Source: Bryoerythrophyllum caledonicum (taxonomy: Eukaryota > Streptophyta > Bryopsida > Pottiales > Pottiaceae). Taken from it: DNA of 64,000 nucleotides. The position numbers and the translations under genes were made by a program. How positions within the stretch are numbered: position 1 is the first letter of the stretch; every line of letters starts with the position of its first letter. This document shows positions 1 through 10,763 of this stretch, in pieces. Under the pieces are notes generated by a model that ran no database searches, was not told the DNA's origin, and saw only the letters and a program-made list of their open reading frames with translations. The stretch lies in NCBI GenBank assembly GCA_963971425.1, contig OZ020523.1, positions 22,301,105 through 22,365,104 of the forward strand, read 5' to 3'.

Positions 1-178
1 CTCCTTCATGTCACACAGTTTAGCCCATCTTGCCAAATGCGGGACGATGGACCTGCCTCCAGTGATCTACGCTGTTGCGCGCACTTTACCAGCGAGGGCG
101 AGGGTTGGTCGCCTGCGGGTGAGGCGATATCTGTCACTTTGGTAGTATGTTGCTGCAGCTAGCTCCCTTCTATGGAGG
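1..178. other. Flank 3' of the LINE ORF1
   Basis: This is the sequence following the LINE ORF1 stop codon on the minus strand. If the element is complete, ORF2 (endonuclease and reverse transcriptase) would lie past the left edge of the window. I see no recognisable reading frame in these 178 bases. Confidence 0.4.
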
Positions 179-1252
179 TCACTCCCTTGTCGCCATGCTG
201 GCCAGTGCTTTGATCCATGTCCACTCTTCCACCTTCTGTTGATTGAGATCCCCCGCTCCTCCTCTGTTTGGTAGGCACTTGCTGCCCCTTTTTTGTCTAG
301 GTCGACGCGGATTTTGCAAAACTTTGCAATCCTTGATTAGGTGAGATGTTGCCATCCAGAATTGACATCTGATAGGTAGATTATTGTAGTCCACCGCCAC
401 TACGATAACTTCCCCTGTGATAGGACTCGTCACGTCCACTTCCACCACAAACGGGTCGCTTGTTGACACTGTGATGCAAAAGCGTTGGTCCACGGCATGT
501 ACGTTCGCTTTGTGTCGCCCTACCACTCGCCCGAGACACTGTGCTATGTCCTGGGCGCTGCTCCGCAGCTCATCTGGGATAACTTTAAGTGTGATCCATA
601 AGGGCATTTGGGATTTTGTTGGCTTGCTCGACTTAAAGCCTGTTGTCCATGGCTGCATTATGCACGTGCCCCATTTCGAGAGATGGGGCGTTAGCATCAA
701 CAGCTTCTGTGTTGTGGCTTCATCTTTGGATAGGATCTGGAAGAAATTGTTGCCGAGGTCACGTCCGATCCTACATTCCGCCTGCACTTCCTTGCACACT
801 TCTGCAAGCCATGCTTGGAGCAGTTCCCACTTCTGCTTGCCACCTACAAAGTACGCAATGGTGACACTCTTCTCCATGAATTCCATTTCATTTTTCAGCT
901 TACCTTCGTCAATGGTGATGGTAGCCGCTTTTTTCCTTACGAGGAAGTCTGCTTTGCTGCGGAAGAGGGTGTCCGGGAGCTCTTCTCTAGTTGCAGCCTT
1001 GGTGGGATTGTAAAGCGCATGTTGACCTAGATGTGCTGCTGCAGCTACCAATTCTGGTTCAATACGTTCCTTCTTTTTGAGCCCTTCTGCTCTCTTGCGA
1101 TCCTCCTCGTCGGTGGGAAAAATTGGTGCGTGTGCCATCTGTTTCGTCAGGGCAGATCCATAGCTCGTCGAAGGTCTACATAATGTGGGTCGATTGTCTG
1201 TTGAAGTCGCCGAGGTGAGTAGCTCATCCTTCTCCATCGACATCTTCCCCAC
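179..1252 (-). CDS. LINE (L1-type) ORF1-like protein, DUF4283-like with zinc knuckle
   Basis: A 357-residue open frame. The centre (about residues 110-290) has the pattern of the plant DUF4283 domain, including a block reading MPLWITLKVIPDEL. It is followed by a basic, degenerate zinc knuckle, NLPIRCQFWMATSHLIKDC. This architecture is typical of ORF1, the RNA-binding chaperone-like protein of plant L1-type LINEs. The knuckle should read C-x2-C-x4-H-x4-C. Here the second Cys is Trp (codon TGG), so zinc binding is probably impaired. A Lys/Glu-rich segment precedes the domain (about residues 45-65). No intron is needed and the frame is intact, so the copy may be fairly young or may be a domesticated DUF4283 gene. 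ORF2 is not in the window. The element family is well supported; activity is not. Confidence 0.82.
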   Translation of the reverse strand: MGKMSMEKDELLTSATSTDNRPTLCRPSTSYGSALTKQMAHAPIFPTDEEDRKRAEGLKKKERIEPELVAAAAHLGQHALYNPTKAATREELPDTLFRSKADFLVRKKAATITIDEGKLKNEMEFMEKSVTIAYFVGGKQKWELLQAWLAEVCKEVQAECRIGRDLGNNFFQILSKDEATTQKLLMLTPHLSKWGTCIMQPWTTGFKSSKPTKSQMPLWITLKVIPDELRSSAQDIAQCLGRVVGRHKANVHAVDQRFCITVSTSDPFVVEVDVTSPITGEVIVVAVDYNNLPIRCQFWMATSHLIKDCKVLQNPRRPRQKRGSKCLPNRGGAGDLNQQKVEEWTWIKALASMATRE

Positions 1253-2384
1253 TTAATCGCCTATGTGACGTGCCGCCCCCCACGCCCACTGCTCTGTATG
1301 CGCTCCCCGATGTTGCTTGTTCGACAGGATGGTGCCGAGTTACAATCTCCGGCCACCTCGCGCCCTCCGACGGCGCGGCGTCTGTGCGCCACGTTCCTCT
1401 TGCGCAAGGGATTTTGTAGATGTGTGTAGGATCTGCGATCACGTTCGACCGAATTCTCCCTGAGTGCATACTTCACTCCACTATAAGTTTCGTACGAGCA
1501 ATCCAGTATAAGGTAACCCTAATTGCACATACGAGATAAAAACCCTAACTTTGTTTACTAGTGAAAAGCCTAACTCAGCTCATACAAGAGCAGACACGAA
1601 ACGAGAGAAAAACGAGAGAAAGTCGAGAAGAACGACTCCCACAACCCACAACTGAGGAACCACAAGGAAGAAAACACATAACTCTAAATCTGCTCCACTT
1701 CACGCGATTCGGTCGTGGCCAAGTCAGCGCGATGCGATCGAAGGTGGCGTTGAGTTGAGCAAGGTGAGGACTTAGACAACGATGTGCGTTTGCATGTCTA
1801 TCGTGAGCCTGCGGCAACGCCGCTGATACTTGCACGACCTCATCGCCGGAAAATGACAACCATATCCATGACTGAGATTTTCTTCAATGCTTTCCAAATA
1901 TAAGGATACAAAATGCATTTAGATTAGGATCAAGCAAATCATGGGGGTGGTATTTTCTTATTTTACGTCCGGCCTACTTTACTTTGCTTGATGTAGTTCC
2001 AAAGTTGTAGTGGTAGTATACGGTATAAACAGTAAATTGTAGTATGGCAAGCGTAGAAACTTTGTCACTCTATATTTTTTTAAATTAAAGCAAATATTTA
2101 ATGTAAAAATATTAGCTTGCTTGTTTGGGTCCCACTTTTCCCACAAGCTGGGATTGTGGAGAGATGATAAGGCTACTACTACTTTAAAAACTACCTTTAG
2201 ATAAAGTTTTCTCTCTTGTGCACTTACTTCCCCTCATGAAAAATATGTGCATAAAAACGCAAAATACTCCATTTTGGTCCATAAAAATCTCACCCAGACT
2301 TTCTCTTCTCTTTCCTTTGTAGCTTCCACATGTTCCCTTTGTAACTTTTTAAAGGGTAAGGCATTCTAAACCTATTGGCAACCT
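1253..2384. other. Intergenic; probable LINE 5' region, then AT-rich DNA
   Basis: About 1253-1860 is GC-moderate and probably belongs to the 5' untranslated region of the minus-strand LINE; it holds several CCCTAA-type telo-box motifs near 1517-1550. From about 1900 the DNA becomes AT-rich and I see no gene. Short open frames here overlap each other in several frames and show no protein family. Confidence 0.35.
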
Positions 2385-2683
2385 AAAATCAATGTTTAAA
2401 GAGCAAGAAGTATGCGAAGAGATTCAAAGAGCGTTGGTGTTGCAACGATGTTCTTGCCTCTTGGGTGGATATGAAGCCTTAGTGGCACTTGTCCCCGCAT
2501 TCTCTTAGCTCTTTATCTAGTCCTAACCCCCCAACTAACACCTAACCTTGCCCTTGGCGTTTACCCGTCCTCGTCGGACCTAGCGGGGGCTGCCGGGGCC
2601 TCTGTTTTCTCCCCTCCTCTCTTTGCAGTAAAGGTTCTCTTTGCTTGTGTCAAAAAAAATAAAAAAATAAAATCAATGTTTAA
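2385..2683 (+). mobile_element. 5'-truncated poly(A) retroposon with target-site duplication
   Basis: The 15-base sequence AAAATCAATGTTTAA occurs at 2385-2399 and again at 2669-2683. Between the copies lies about 269 bp ending in an A-rich tail (2652-2672). A direct repeat, foreign insert and A-rich tail at one end are the signature of target-primed reverse transcription. The insert is GC-richer than the flanks and has a CT-rich stretch before the tail. One frame at its start reads about 25 codons before a stop, which could be the end of a LINE ORF2, but I cannot assign it. It may be a LINE 3' end or a SINE. Confidence 0.8.
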
Positions 2684-2818
2684 TATAGTCTCAATTCAAA
2701 GATACTTGGGAGAGCGAAATAAAGAAGGGAGATAATGGCTCTATCACAACATCTAATCAACTCTTTTCTTCCAATTTCAACCCTTTTTATTAAAAATACA
2801 ATCTTAGCTTCAGATGAC

Positions 2819-3114
2819 TTAACCCTTTAAGGCCAATGAGGTACTCTGGCTGGAGAGAATCTATCATTGTTCTACATCACGCGGGATGGCATCTATGCAG
2901 TAGGTACATTTCAGCACAAAAAATCTACGATTCTACTTCACAAAAATCGTTGTAACTTGCTTCGGCTTACACCAATTGTCGTGGTGATGGTCTCAATAGA
3001 TGCCCATCTTCCTCCACCTCTAAATCATGGTGTGTTTTTTCCTTCAAGGTGGCCTACTACAAAGGTTGTTGTACCAATACGACCATAGATGGTCGTTTGG
3101 TCTTAAAGGGTTAA
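2819..3114. mobile_element. TTAA-flanked MITE (296 bp)
   Basis: Starts TTAACCCTTTAAGGCCAA and ends TTGGTCTTAAAGGGTTAA, an 18-base terminal inverted repeat with one mismatch. The outer TTAA is present on both sides and no flanking base beyond it is duplicated, so TTAA fits a target-site duplication. The interior, read on the minus strand, resembles 46032-46308, including a shared stretch around GATGGGCATCTATTGAGAC. The short open frame at 2867-3088 lies wholly inside and is not considered a gene. Confidence 0.8.
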
Positions 3115-3296
3115 AGTAGGATTGTAAGTGGTAGGGATGGAACCAAGAGAGTGTTTTAAAAATGCGGGGAGATATTTCTCACTTCCCTCTAAATCGGTCG
3201 TACTTGTAAACTTCATCAGGAACCAGGGTGATTATCGGATTTTAAAAATTGCAAAAGGTACAGATTCAGATTTCCTGGAGTTATGTGAATGTGATT

Positions 3297-3696
3297 AAGG
3301 TTGGATGACCCATAACCACCATAAACCCCAGAACCAACAAGCTAAAGTGTACCAAAACCACCACAGATCCACCCCATTTCCGAAATTTTAGGAAGTCATT
3401 TATGATTGGGTGTTAGTTCATGATTGGTTCAAAGCTGCCGGTTTTTAGTCAATGCAGAAGTGGTTATTGGTACAACTTAGTGTGGAAGTAGAGAGTTTTG
3501 TATGTCGAGGAATGGGTCACGGCTTACTATCCACTTTGAAAATTTGTAGCAATTTCAATATGAAGAAATAAATGGTCACGACAATTGCAATATTCATGAA
3601 ATCCTATTTTGAATTTCCAAAAAATGTCTTACCACGCATACAAACGTTGTAAATAGGTCAGCAAGCTTAAGTTGGTGGTTATAGGTCATCCAACTT
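3297..3696. mobile_element. MITE with about 24-bp TIRs
   Basis: The left end AAGGTTGGATGACCCATAA...CC (3297-3320) is matched by an inverted copy GGTGGTTATAGGTCATCCAA...TT (3674-3696) with one base inserted and one substituted. The 350 bp between have no coding capacity. No clear target-site duplication was found, so the superfamily is open. Confidence 0.6.
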
Positions 3697-5000
3697 TATT
3701 CCGGGGACAATAGAAATTTGGGTAGGTTCCTAACAATCTGATTTGAAAATCATTTTCTGGAATTTCTGCTGAGAATAGGTATTTTATAAAGCTTCGTGGG
3801 GGTATTTTATTATGTTTTTTTTAAATGAACTTGCAGGGAAGTCTTCATAGTGCTTCAAGCATCAAAAGTTGGACTCTCAGGTAGCTGTGCATGATAATGT
3901 AAAGCTAGACAATGTATTTTTTTTAGATGGGCGGTAGTGAAAGAAAGTTCTTGACAACCCCACGTTGTTTGTTTGTTGTGTTTTTTTAATAGATGTGCAT
4001 AAGAATTAGAGATTTCATTTTGAAAAAAAATTCCTCATAGAAGGAGTGTTTATTGTATCTATGGTTTGGATTTTAGATCCCGTTAATATTTATATAATTG
4101 AAAAATAAAACTTTCTACCCCTCCACACATTGCATAAATTTTGTAGAACTCAGTTTTAACTTAGGTTAGGTCATTGTACGCCAAAAATCACAAGTAACGG
4201 TTGTGCTTAAAGTAAGGAAAAAGGTCTTGCAATGACTAGGGATATAGAATCTAGCCATTTCTATAGCAAAGTAATTTTATTTCATATTTAAATAAAATAT
4301 TGTTGGACCTTTAAAAAATCCAAACAACAGATGACATTATTGTGCCTTCTGCTACTAGGAGATTTTTTTTGTTTTGATTTCAATGCATTTTAATGTTTAA
4401 CCAATGCGGCTTGCCAAGAACTTTCTTCCACTGCTGCATGCCTAAAGAAATTGTACTACTCAATTCTATAGTACCACGCCCATTTGCCTCAGACTTGAAC
4501 TTTTGATGTTTGAAGCACCATAACGTTTCTTTCATTGGTCCACAAAAAGAAATAAATCCCCACAAAGACAACACATATTCCTATTCTCCATAAAATTTTC
4601 AAAAATTGATCTTTTTGATTAGATATCTAGAAACCTGCCCTAATTTTATTTCCTTTAGGGATTAAATTACAAATTTGTCTGAAACTTTTAGACTTGTTTT
4701 TTACAAATTAAATTTAAACACCAATCTTGATTGGATCTTTAAAAACGGTCATCAAAATTTCTAATAAAAAAACTATTTTTTTTAGAATCTTTGGTAATAG
4801 AATATGAGGTTTATGTGTGTTTATCACAATGGAAAGGCAACCTAGGCATGTCAAGACATCATGGTTAACTTACTTCATTAGTGCAAATGCTACATGATCA
4901 AACATTGAAGAAAAAGGGAAAAAAGAAAAGGAATCTCCAAAGAGGATTGGCATAAAGGGAGTGTCTATTAATTTTCTTGATTAGCCTAGTATGTTCATAG
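3697..5000. other. AT-rich intergenic DNA with repeat debris
   Basis: No gene is visible. A segment near 3900-4000 resembles segments near 11030-11100 and 33310-33360, so it belongs to a dispersed repeat. The stretch ends exactly at the outer boundary of the giant inverted repeat. Confidence 0.4.
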
Positions 5001-5750
5001 AACATGGAATTAGCTAAATATGCACTTGGTCAATTTTACTTCACTCCTTCGCTGCATATGGTTCACTCATCCAAATCAATGTAACAATGTTTTTTTTTGG
5101 GGAGTGCGGAGATATAGGACATTGTTAACCACATACATAAAAGCCATTGTTTTATTTAAGGTAAGACACAACATCACTTTTTTCAATTGTTCACCATACA
5201 TCTTGCAACTTATGCAACCACTTTCATGTCATTTTTTATATTATATCATTGAATACTAAAAAAATTACACTTGATCTACTCTTTATAAAACTAAAATAAA
5301 TCCACGATCGGGAACTAAACATCGCTAGATTCTGTCTTATATATGATACGTAGATTTCTATTTCCATATACATATACATATATATATAATTATAATATGC
5401 ATAAATTCTCGTCTACATACCATTTTCTATATCCTTCTAAATACTAATTTCATCTCTATTTTTCTATGTCTCACCCTCCAAAATCACACCCGGCTTTATT
5501 TCTGCCATTATAATGCCACAACCCACATGCTCCTTAGTCTACCCCAATAGCATCACCCGATGCTCCGCATCCATTTCAGACGATGTTGACGCTTTGACCC
5601 GTTGAGTTGATAGAACCCTTCCAGCACAAAGAACACACTCTGCAATTGACAAGGAATTGCTTTCTCCCATCATCGTGCCTCCCACATGACTTGGCTAATT
5701 TGTTGTGGGACTACCCTTGACCCCTAAATTACCAAGATTTACCTTGAACG

Positions 5751-6650
5751 ACCGGGCAGGTTCCTCTTGTGTCAATCTTTAGCATTCTTTTTCAAAACAA
5801 ATATTGTGGATGGACATTACTAAAAGCTTTGTGTGAGTCCAAGTTTTTCCTCAATCCGACATTTAATGAAAAAGTTATACGGTTTTGAAGTTCAAATGGG
5901 GAGAGCGGGCCCGTCGGGCAACTCCAAAAACTTTTGCTAAGACACTCTATTGAAGGTGATATTTTCAACAACGACAAATAATATTATTTCCTTTCATATT
6001 GTCGAGAAAAATCTCTTGTCTTTAGTGAGAAATAGCATATAAATCCAAGTCATACATTTTCACACATTGTCGCACATTGTCGGGCTAAGTACCAAAAAAT
6101 CTTCTTCTTTTCCACATAACACTTAGTGATCTTCATATTTTTACTTTTTTATTTTCCCCACGGAATTGTGTGGTGTAAACCTTTCCATTGACCATTCGGA
6201 TTCTCATTCTAGAACATATTAGGTTCACAAAAAAATAAAACGTGAATTGATAGTTTTTGAACCTCCACTCCTTGCACAATTTTTTTGAAAATGCTACAAC
6301 TCTCTCCAACTTCTAAAATTTTGTGAACAAGGAGTTGATTGCATGTTCAACATGATTGTAATAGATTAACATATTTTGTAGTGCAAAAACTTCACATCAA
6401 GTGATGTCAAAGTCAGTTGAACCTCTCAAAGGAGTAAAGAAAATGACATTCTTCCTACATTTCAAACACTATAATCTTCCTATCCGTACGGTCAAAATTT
6501 GTGAAATTTTGTGGGCATGTTAATGACTGAGACGTGTTCAAGATCCTACGGTCAAAACTTGAAAAAAAAACCAAGATTTTCTCCTTTACACCCTACAACA
6601 TAGTCTACATTGTTTAGGCGGTTTTGGTGTGAGTTCGTCAAGAAACTCTA
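5751..6650 (+). repeat. Dispersed repeat, copy 1 in left arm
   Basis: Diverged direct relative of 9990-10763. Shared landmarks in the same order are GGGCAACTCCAAAAACTTT, the run around CATTTTCACACAT, AAACGTGAATTG, CTCCTTG(C/T)ACAATTTT and AACACTATAATCTT. Other relatives occur at 12900-13330, 39480-40230, 59720-60260 and 62701-63170, some of them inside TTAA-bounded elements. There is no coding capacity. The mirrored copy lies at about 18743-19642. Confidence 0.75.
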
Positions 6651-8812
6651 GGTGTTAAGAAAACTCAATGCAACAAAGGGAGGGGGTCGAGGCCCTCGAC
6701 CTCTCTTGCCATGCAACACAAGGGAGGGGTAGAGGCCTCGACCCCTCTTCCTCTACGCAAAGGAATTACGTAACAACTTTGAAAGCTCACATACCTTGCA
6801 CATGTCTTGATAAAAAAAACCCAAAGATCGCGGGACACCAATCAACCACCGCATCGTTTCATCCACCGCTTCAAAAAAAAACAAAACGACCTTCAAGTCT
6901 ATGCGGAAATCCTATGAAGCAAAACACTCTTCTACCAAATGAATCCTCGAGGTTCGCTTGGATCCTTAAATACTTCCAAATTGAATCCATATTTAGTAAT
7001 ATTTTCTAACAAACATGTGAACATTAAAATTTTTAAAGTAAACCTTTTTTCAAATTGACAGTGTAAATAGGGCTTCAAGTTAAGTTGTTTTAGAAATAAA
7101 CTAATAAAGTAACCTATGGCGGCTAGGAGATTTGAAAAGGTGTTTAGTTATACAAACGGTTAAGATTTGGGTAGTTTATATGTAGCTATATGGCGGCTGT
7201 GACTTTTGAGATCCAGATTTGAAGCGGTGTCAACTAAACCTCTCAACCAGGGATAAGTAAAGGCTGTGAAGAAAGAAGAGCACCACACAACATTGCATTT
7301 TTCATATTTTTAGTGTGTGAGTCCTTGATGATAATTTTGAATGATAGTATTTAGAGTATGCTGGATTATTACAAGTCTGGTTGATGTTCAAATCAAGTGT
7401 GATGAATTGTGCTTCGCAAAAATAGTAATAAAAATAATATCCATTATCAACGTGTTGAGTTAAAGGAATGTCACCAGATTGAGTAAAGTACTGTCAATTA
7501 GAGTAAGTCATGTGAGGTAAAGTTGGTTGCAGTAAAGTGAACGTGATTCAAGTCAAGTAGACCGAAGATGTGATGGAAAACCATGGTGGCACATGAATGT
7601 GGAGTGAATAGAAGGGAAACTGTCAAATCGACATTGTTAACTGGAGCACAACACATGTCAAAGTAAAGTGTCACAGATGGGAGTGAGAGTTATTTTTGGG
7701 AATTAAATTGTAGTTGAGTCAGTTGTATAATGAGGTAAACTGAGCAATGCATTTTCCCTGTTAGCAAATTATTCACTGTGCACGGTAGAACAATTTGAAT
7801 TATAAAATTAAATTAGAATGATGGCATTTTTAGATGCATCATTAAAAGGCATGGTGGTGAGCATGGCCTTGAAAAGAGTATAAGATGATCCTAGGAAGAG
7901 GAGTCTTAGTTAAGTGACATCATTGTATAATTGTGAAATAGAAATCAATTGGATTCTGTAGATTAGTAGGTCTAACTAATTTATTGGAAATCTATTTGAA
8001 GGACTGGATATAAAATTAAGAAATTGGACTAATGTATGATTGATGAGAGATTCTTTGAGGATTGATCTCCCTCATTTAAGTGTTAATTCTTGTCGTTGTA
8101 ATAACTTAGTTTTGTTTCTTCTTGTAAGTCCATAAACGGTGTTTACAATTAAGAGAGAATGATATGAGAAAGAAATATATATGTAAATCCATGGTATTAT
8201 TATTAATATGAAATAGGAACTTGAAAAAGAAACGAGGAAGATGTAGCAGAAGAAAGGAACAAATATTGCTTGAGATAAGTAGATATCTTTATGTGAATGC
8301 TTTGAATAGATTTTGATTCATATATATATTATAAGTTATATGAATTTAAAAGCATAATGATACTGAATCTTGTCTATTGGACCAAAGCACTGTCTATTTG
8401 ACGAGGCTATAACCGCCTAAGGGTGATACCTCTTGATACTGTCAAATTGAATTACCCCATAGCCATTACAAAAATGGGATATGATAAGAGTGAGATCTAG
8501 ATAACTTATAGAATAGCTTTGGGTTTCTTTGAAAGAGTACTTTGTGTATTAAGAAATTATTTTCTTTGTAATCTACAAGTGGCCATTAATTACACTAAAA
8601 ACGCTAAATGAAAAGACCTTTTCCCGAACCAACCTTTTTATGTAGCTTGGAGTTAATTAAAAGATTACAAATTTAACACTACAAAGCACTTTATAAAATC
8701 CTATAATCCATCATTTGAACATTGTACTAATTTGAGTCAATATTAGAAGTTCAAAAATAGATAATAGAAGTAGAATCAAGATATTTCATCATGACAACAA
8801 GTTCTTCCATAT

Positions 8813-9113
8813 GTGGGTCCCACACAAAGTTCATCATAACTTAGTTTTCCCATAACTTCGTATCATTATAACTTATATCCAAATGGAATATTTGATAACT
8901 TTGGAGCAAAGGTGAAGTATGCTATGGTGGGTCCCACCACATGGATGTTTTGTGGATCAAAATTCCAACAATGCATGATTATTGGTGTGTGAAAATCTAA
9001 TAGATATAAAGAGTATGTGGGGCCCACCGTTCACTTATATTACAATATCTTGAGTGGTCTTTCTTATTGAATATATGAGTCCATGCTTGTAGTTATTATT
9101 TGGTGGATCCCAC
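8813..9113. promoter_or_regulatory. Cluster of four TCP-type palindromes (left arm)
   Basis: GTGGGTCCCAC occurs at 8813-8823 and 8927-8937, GTGGGGCCCAC at 9017-9027, and GTGGATCCCAC (one mismatch) at 9103-9113. The spacing is 114, 90 and 86 bp. GTGGGNCCCAC contains the consensus of both plant TCP transcription-factor classes (GGNCCCAC and GTGGNCCC). The sequence shows the motif cluster in otherwise AT-rich DNA; binding is inference. The sites may instead be remnants of a degenerate tandem repeat. Confidence 0.5.
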
Positions 9114-9989
9114 CTTGGTCACTATATCCATATGACTCAAGATGTCATTGTTTAATCTTTTTTTTCTTTTTTTTCTTAAGATGACAGTTTATATTTTCAA
9201 GTCAGATCCTATCTCATACCTCTTTTTTAATTGAAAACTCTTCTTTTCAATTTTTTGTTACAGTATAGTAGTTAAGTATTTGTTTGACATGAAAATAACA
9301 CATGTTTTAATGGCAGTTAGTTTACATAAAAGAAATGGTTGACAAAAGTGAATTTCAAGTTGAATTGACGTCAAAATTGCATCACCATAACATGTGACAA
9401 AACACATATTCTAATGATGTAACATTCACGTTGCAATGGCATAAAATTTCATCGAAATGACATAAATCGACATGAGTTGGAATGACATTAACATAAAACA
9501 AATATGACATGACATAGATAGTAGTGAGAATGACATGAAAATTATATTAGAATTACTTCAACATAACATGCTCCAAATAATAACAAAGTATCAAGATAGC
9601 ATCAAATCAATGTTGACTAGACATTTTGTCCACCTAATATCATAATAATAAGTGCACAAATAACATTAACTTATTGCTAGTTAAATATATGAATAATGCA
9701 TGCGTTATGAGATTGTTGGTCTTTTTGATATCAAGTCGATAACAAAATGACTGAATTTAATTTTACTAATGTGAGAGCACATAGAAGATTTGATTTTCTT
9801 TGGGACAAACTTCATGGTCCTCCATCCCTAAATGAAAAAAGTCTTAAGGTGGGTTTCTGCAAATCTCGGGCACGTTCCCATAGTTGCAGCTTATATAAAA
9901 GATTCTTGAATTTTTTTACAAAGATGCAAGAAGACAAGAGGTGCATGGGAATCTACTTTTTATTCTCATTGGAGCTATGAAAAAAAAGT

Positions 9990-10763
9990 CGTGCCATCTC
10001 AAATAAAAACTTCCCAAGTGCGGGCAAGTCGGGCAACTCCAAAAACTTTCACTAGGACACTGTATTCAATGTGAGGTTTTCAACACTAGAAAGTGATATA
10101 ATTTCCTTTCATATTGTCAAAAAAATTCTTATCTGTGGTGAAAAATAGCATATCAACCCAAGTCAAACATTTTCACACATCGTCACATTTTGTTGGGCAA
10201 GGGACCAAAGAAACTTCTTCTTGTCCACATTAAACTTAGAGATCTTCATTTTTTCAACTTCTCATTTTTTCCAAAACAACTTATCGTGGCTACCTTCTTA
10301 TTAACCATTTGGATTATCATTCTAACACATATTAGATTCACAAGAAAACAAAACGTGAATTGGCACTTTTGAACCTCCTCTCCTTGTACAATTTTACAAA
10401 ATATGCAACATCCCTTTTCTATCTCTAAAAATTGGTGTACAAGGAACTAATATCGTGCTTAACATGATGGTAATGAATTTAGGCCATGAGTAGTGCAAAA
10501 ACATGACACCAAGTGAAGTCAAAGTTTGCCAATCCACTCAATGCAAGGATGAAAATAGACCACTTTCTCAACTTCAAACACTATAATCTTTCAATTAGTA
10601 CGGTCAAAGTTGATGGAATCTTGTGAGTATGTTACTCAATGGGTCTTAATTGAGAACCTACAGTTTTGAACTAGAAATAAACGTTTTTGTTTCCTTAGTT
10701 ACTCATTGCAATAGAGTCAGCAGTTTTGAAGTGCTTTTGGTGTGAAATTTGCAAGGTGATTTG
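9990..10763 (+). repeat. Dispersed repeat, copy 2 at inner edge of left arm
   Basis: A second copy of the family at 5751-6650, in the same orientation and clearly diverged from it, so the duplication inside the arm predates the formation of the near-identical arms. The inner breakpoint of the inverted repeat falls at the end of this copy. It carries the single homopolymer difference between the arms. Confidence 0.75.

Larger units (their letters stand above)
5001..10763 (+). repeat. Left arm of giant inverted repeat (5,763 bp)
   Basis: Every point compared in this arm pairs with the reverse complement at coordinate 25393 minus x, and after about 10395 at 25392 minus x. The only difference found is one homopolymer base: T4 at 10392-10395 against A5 at 14997-15001. 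The outer limit is sharp: AACATGGAATTAGC begins at 5001 and the next outward bases differ. The inner limit is after GCAAGGTGATTTG at 10763. No target-site duplication flanks the whole structure. All open frames in the arm are under 115 codons, appear mirrored in the other arm and match no family I know. Two diverged direct copies of one dispersed repeat lie inside (about 5751-6650 and 9990-10763). Identity was judged by eye and from matching ORF coordinates, not by full alignment. Confidence 0.95.

Noticed and set aside
9747..10372. Mirrored open frames of 60-113 codons in the inverted-repeat arms as genes
   Set aside because: They overlap a dispersed non-coding repeat, have AT-driven composition, no domain, and are mirrored only because the whole arm is.
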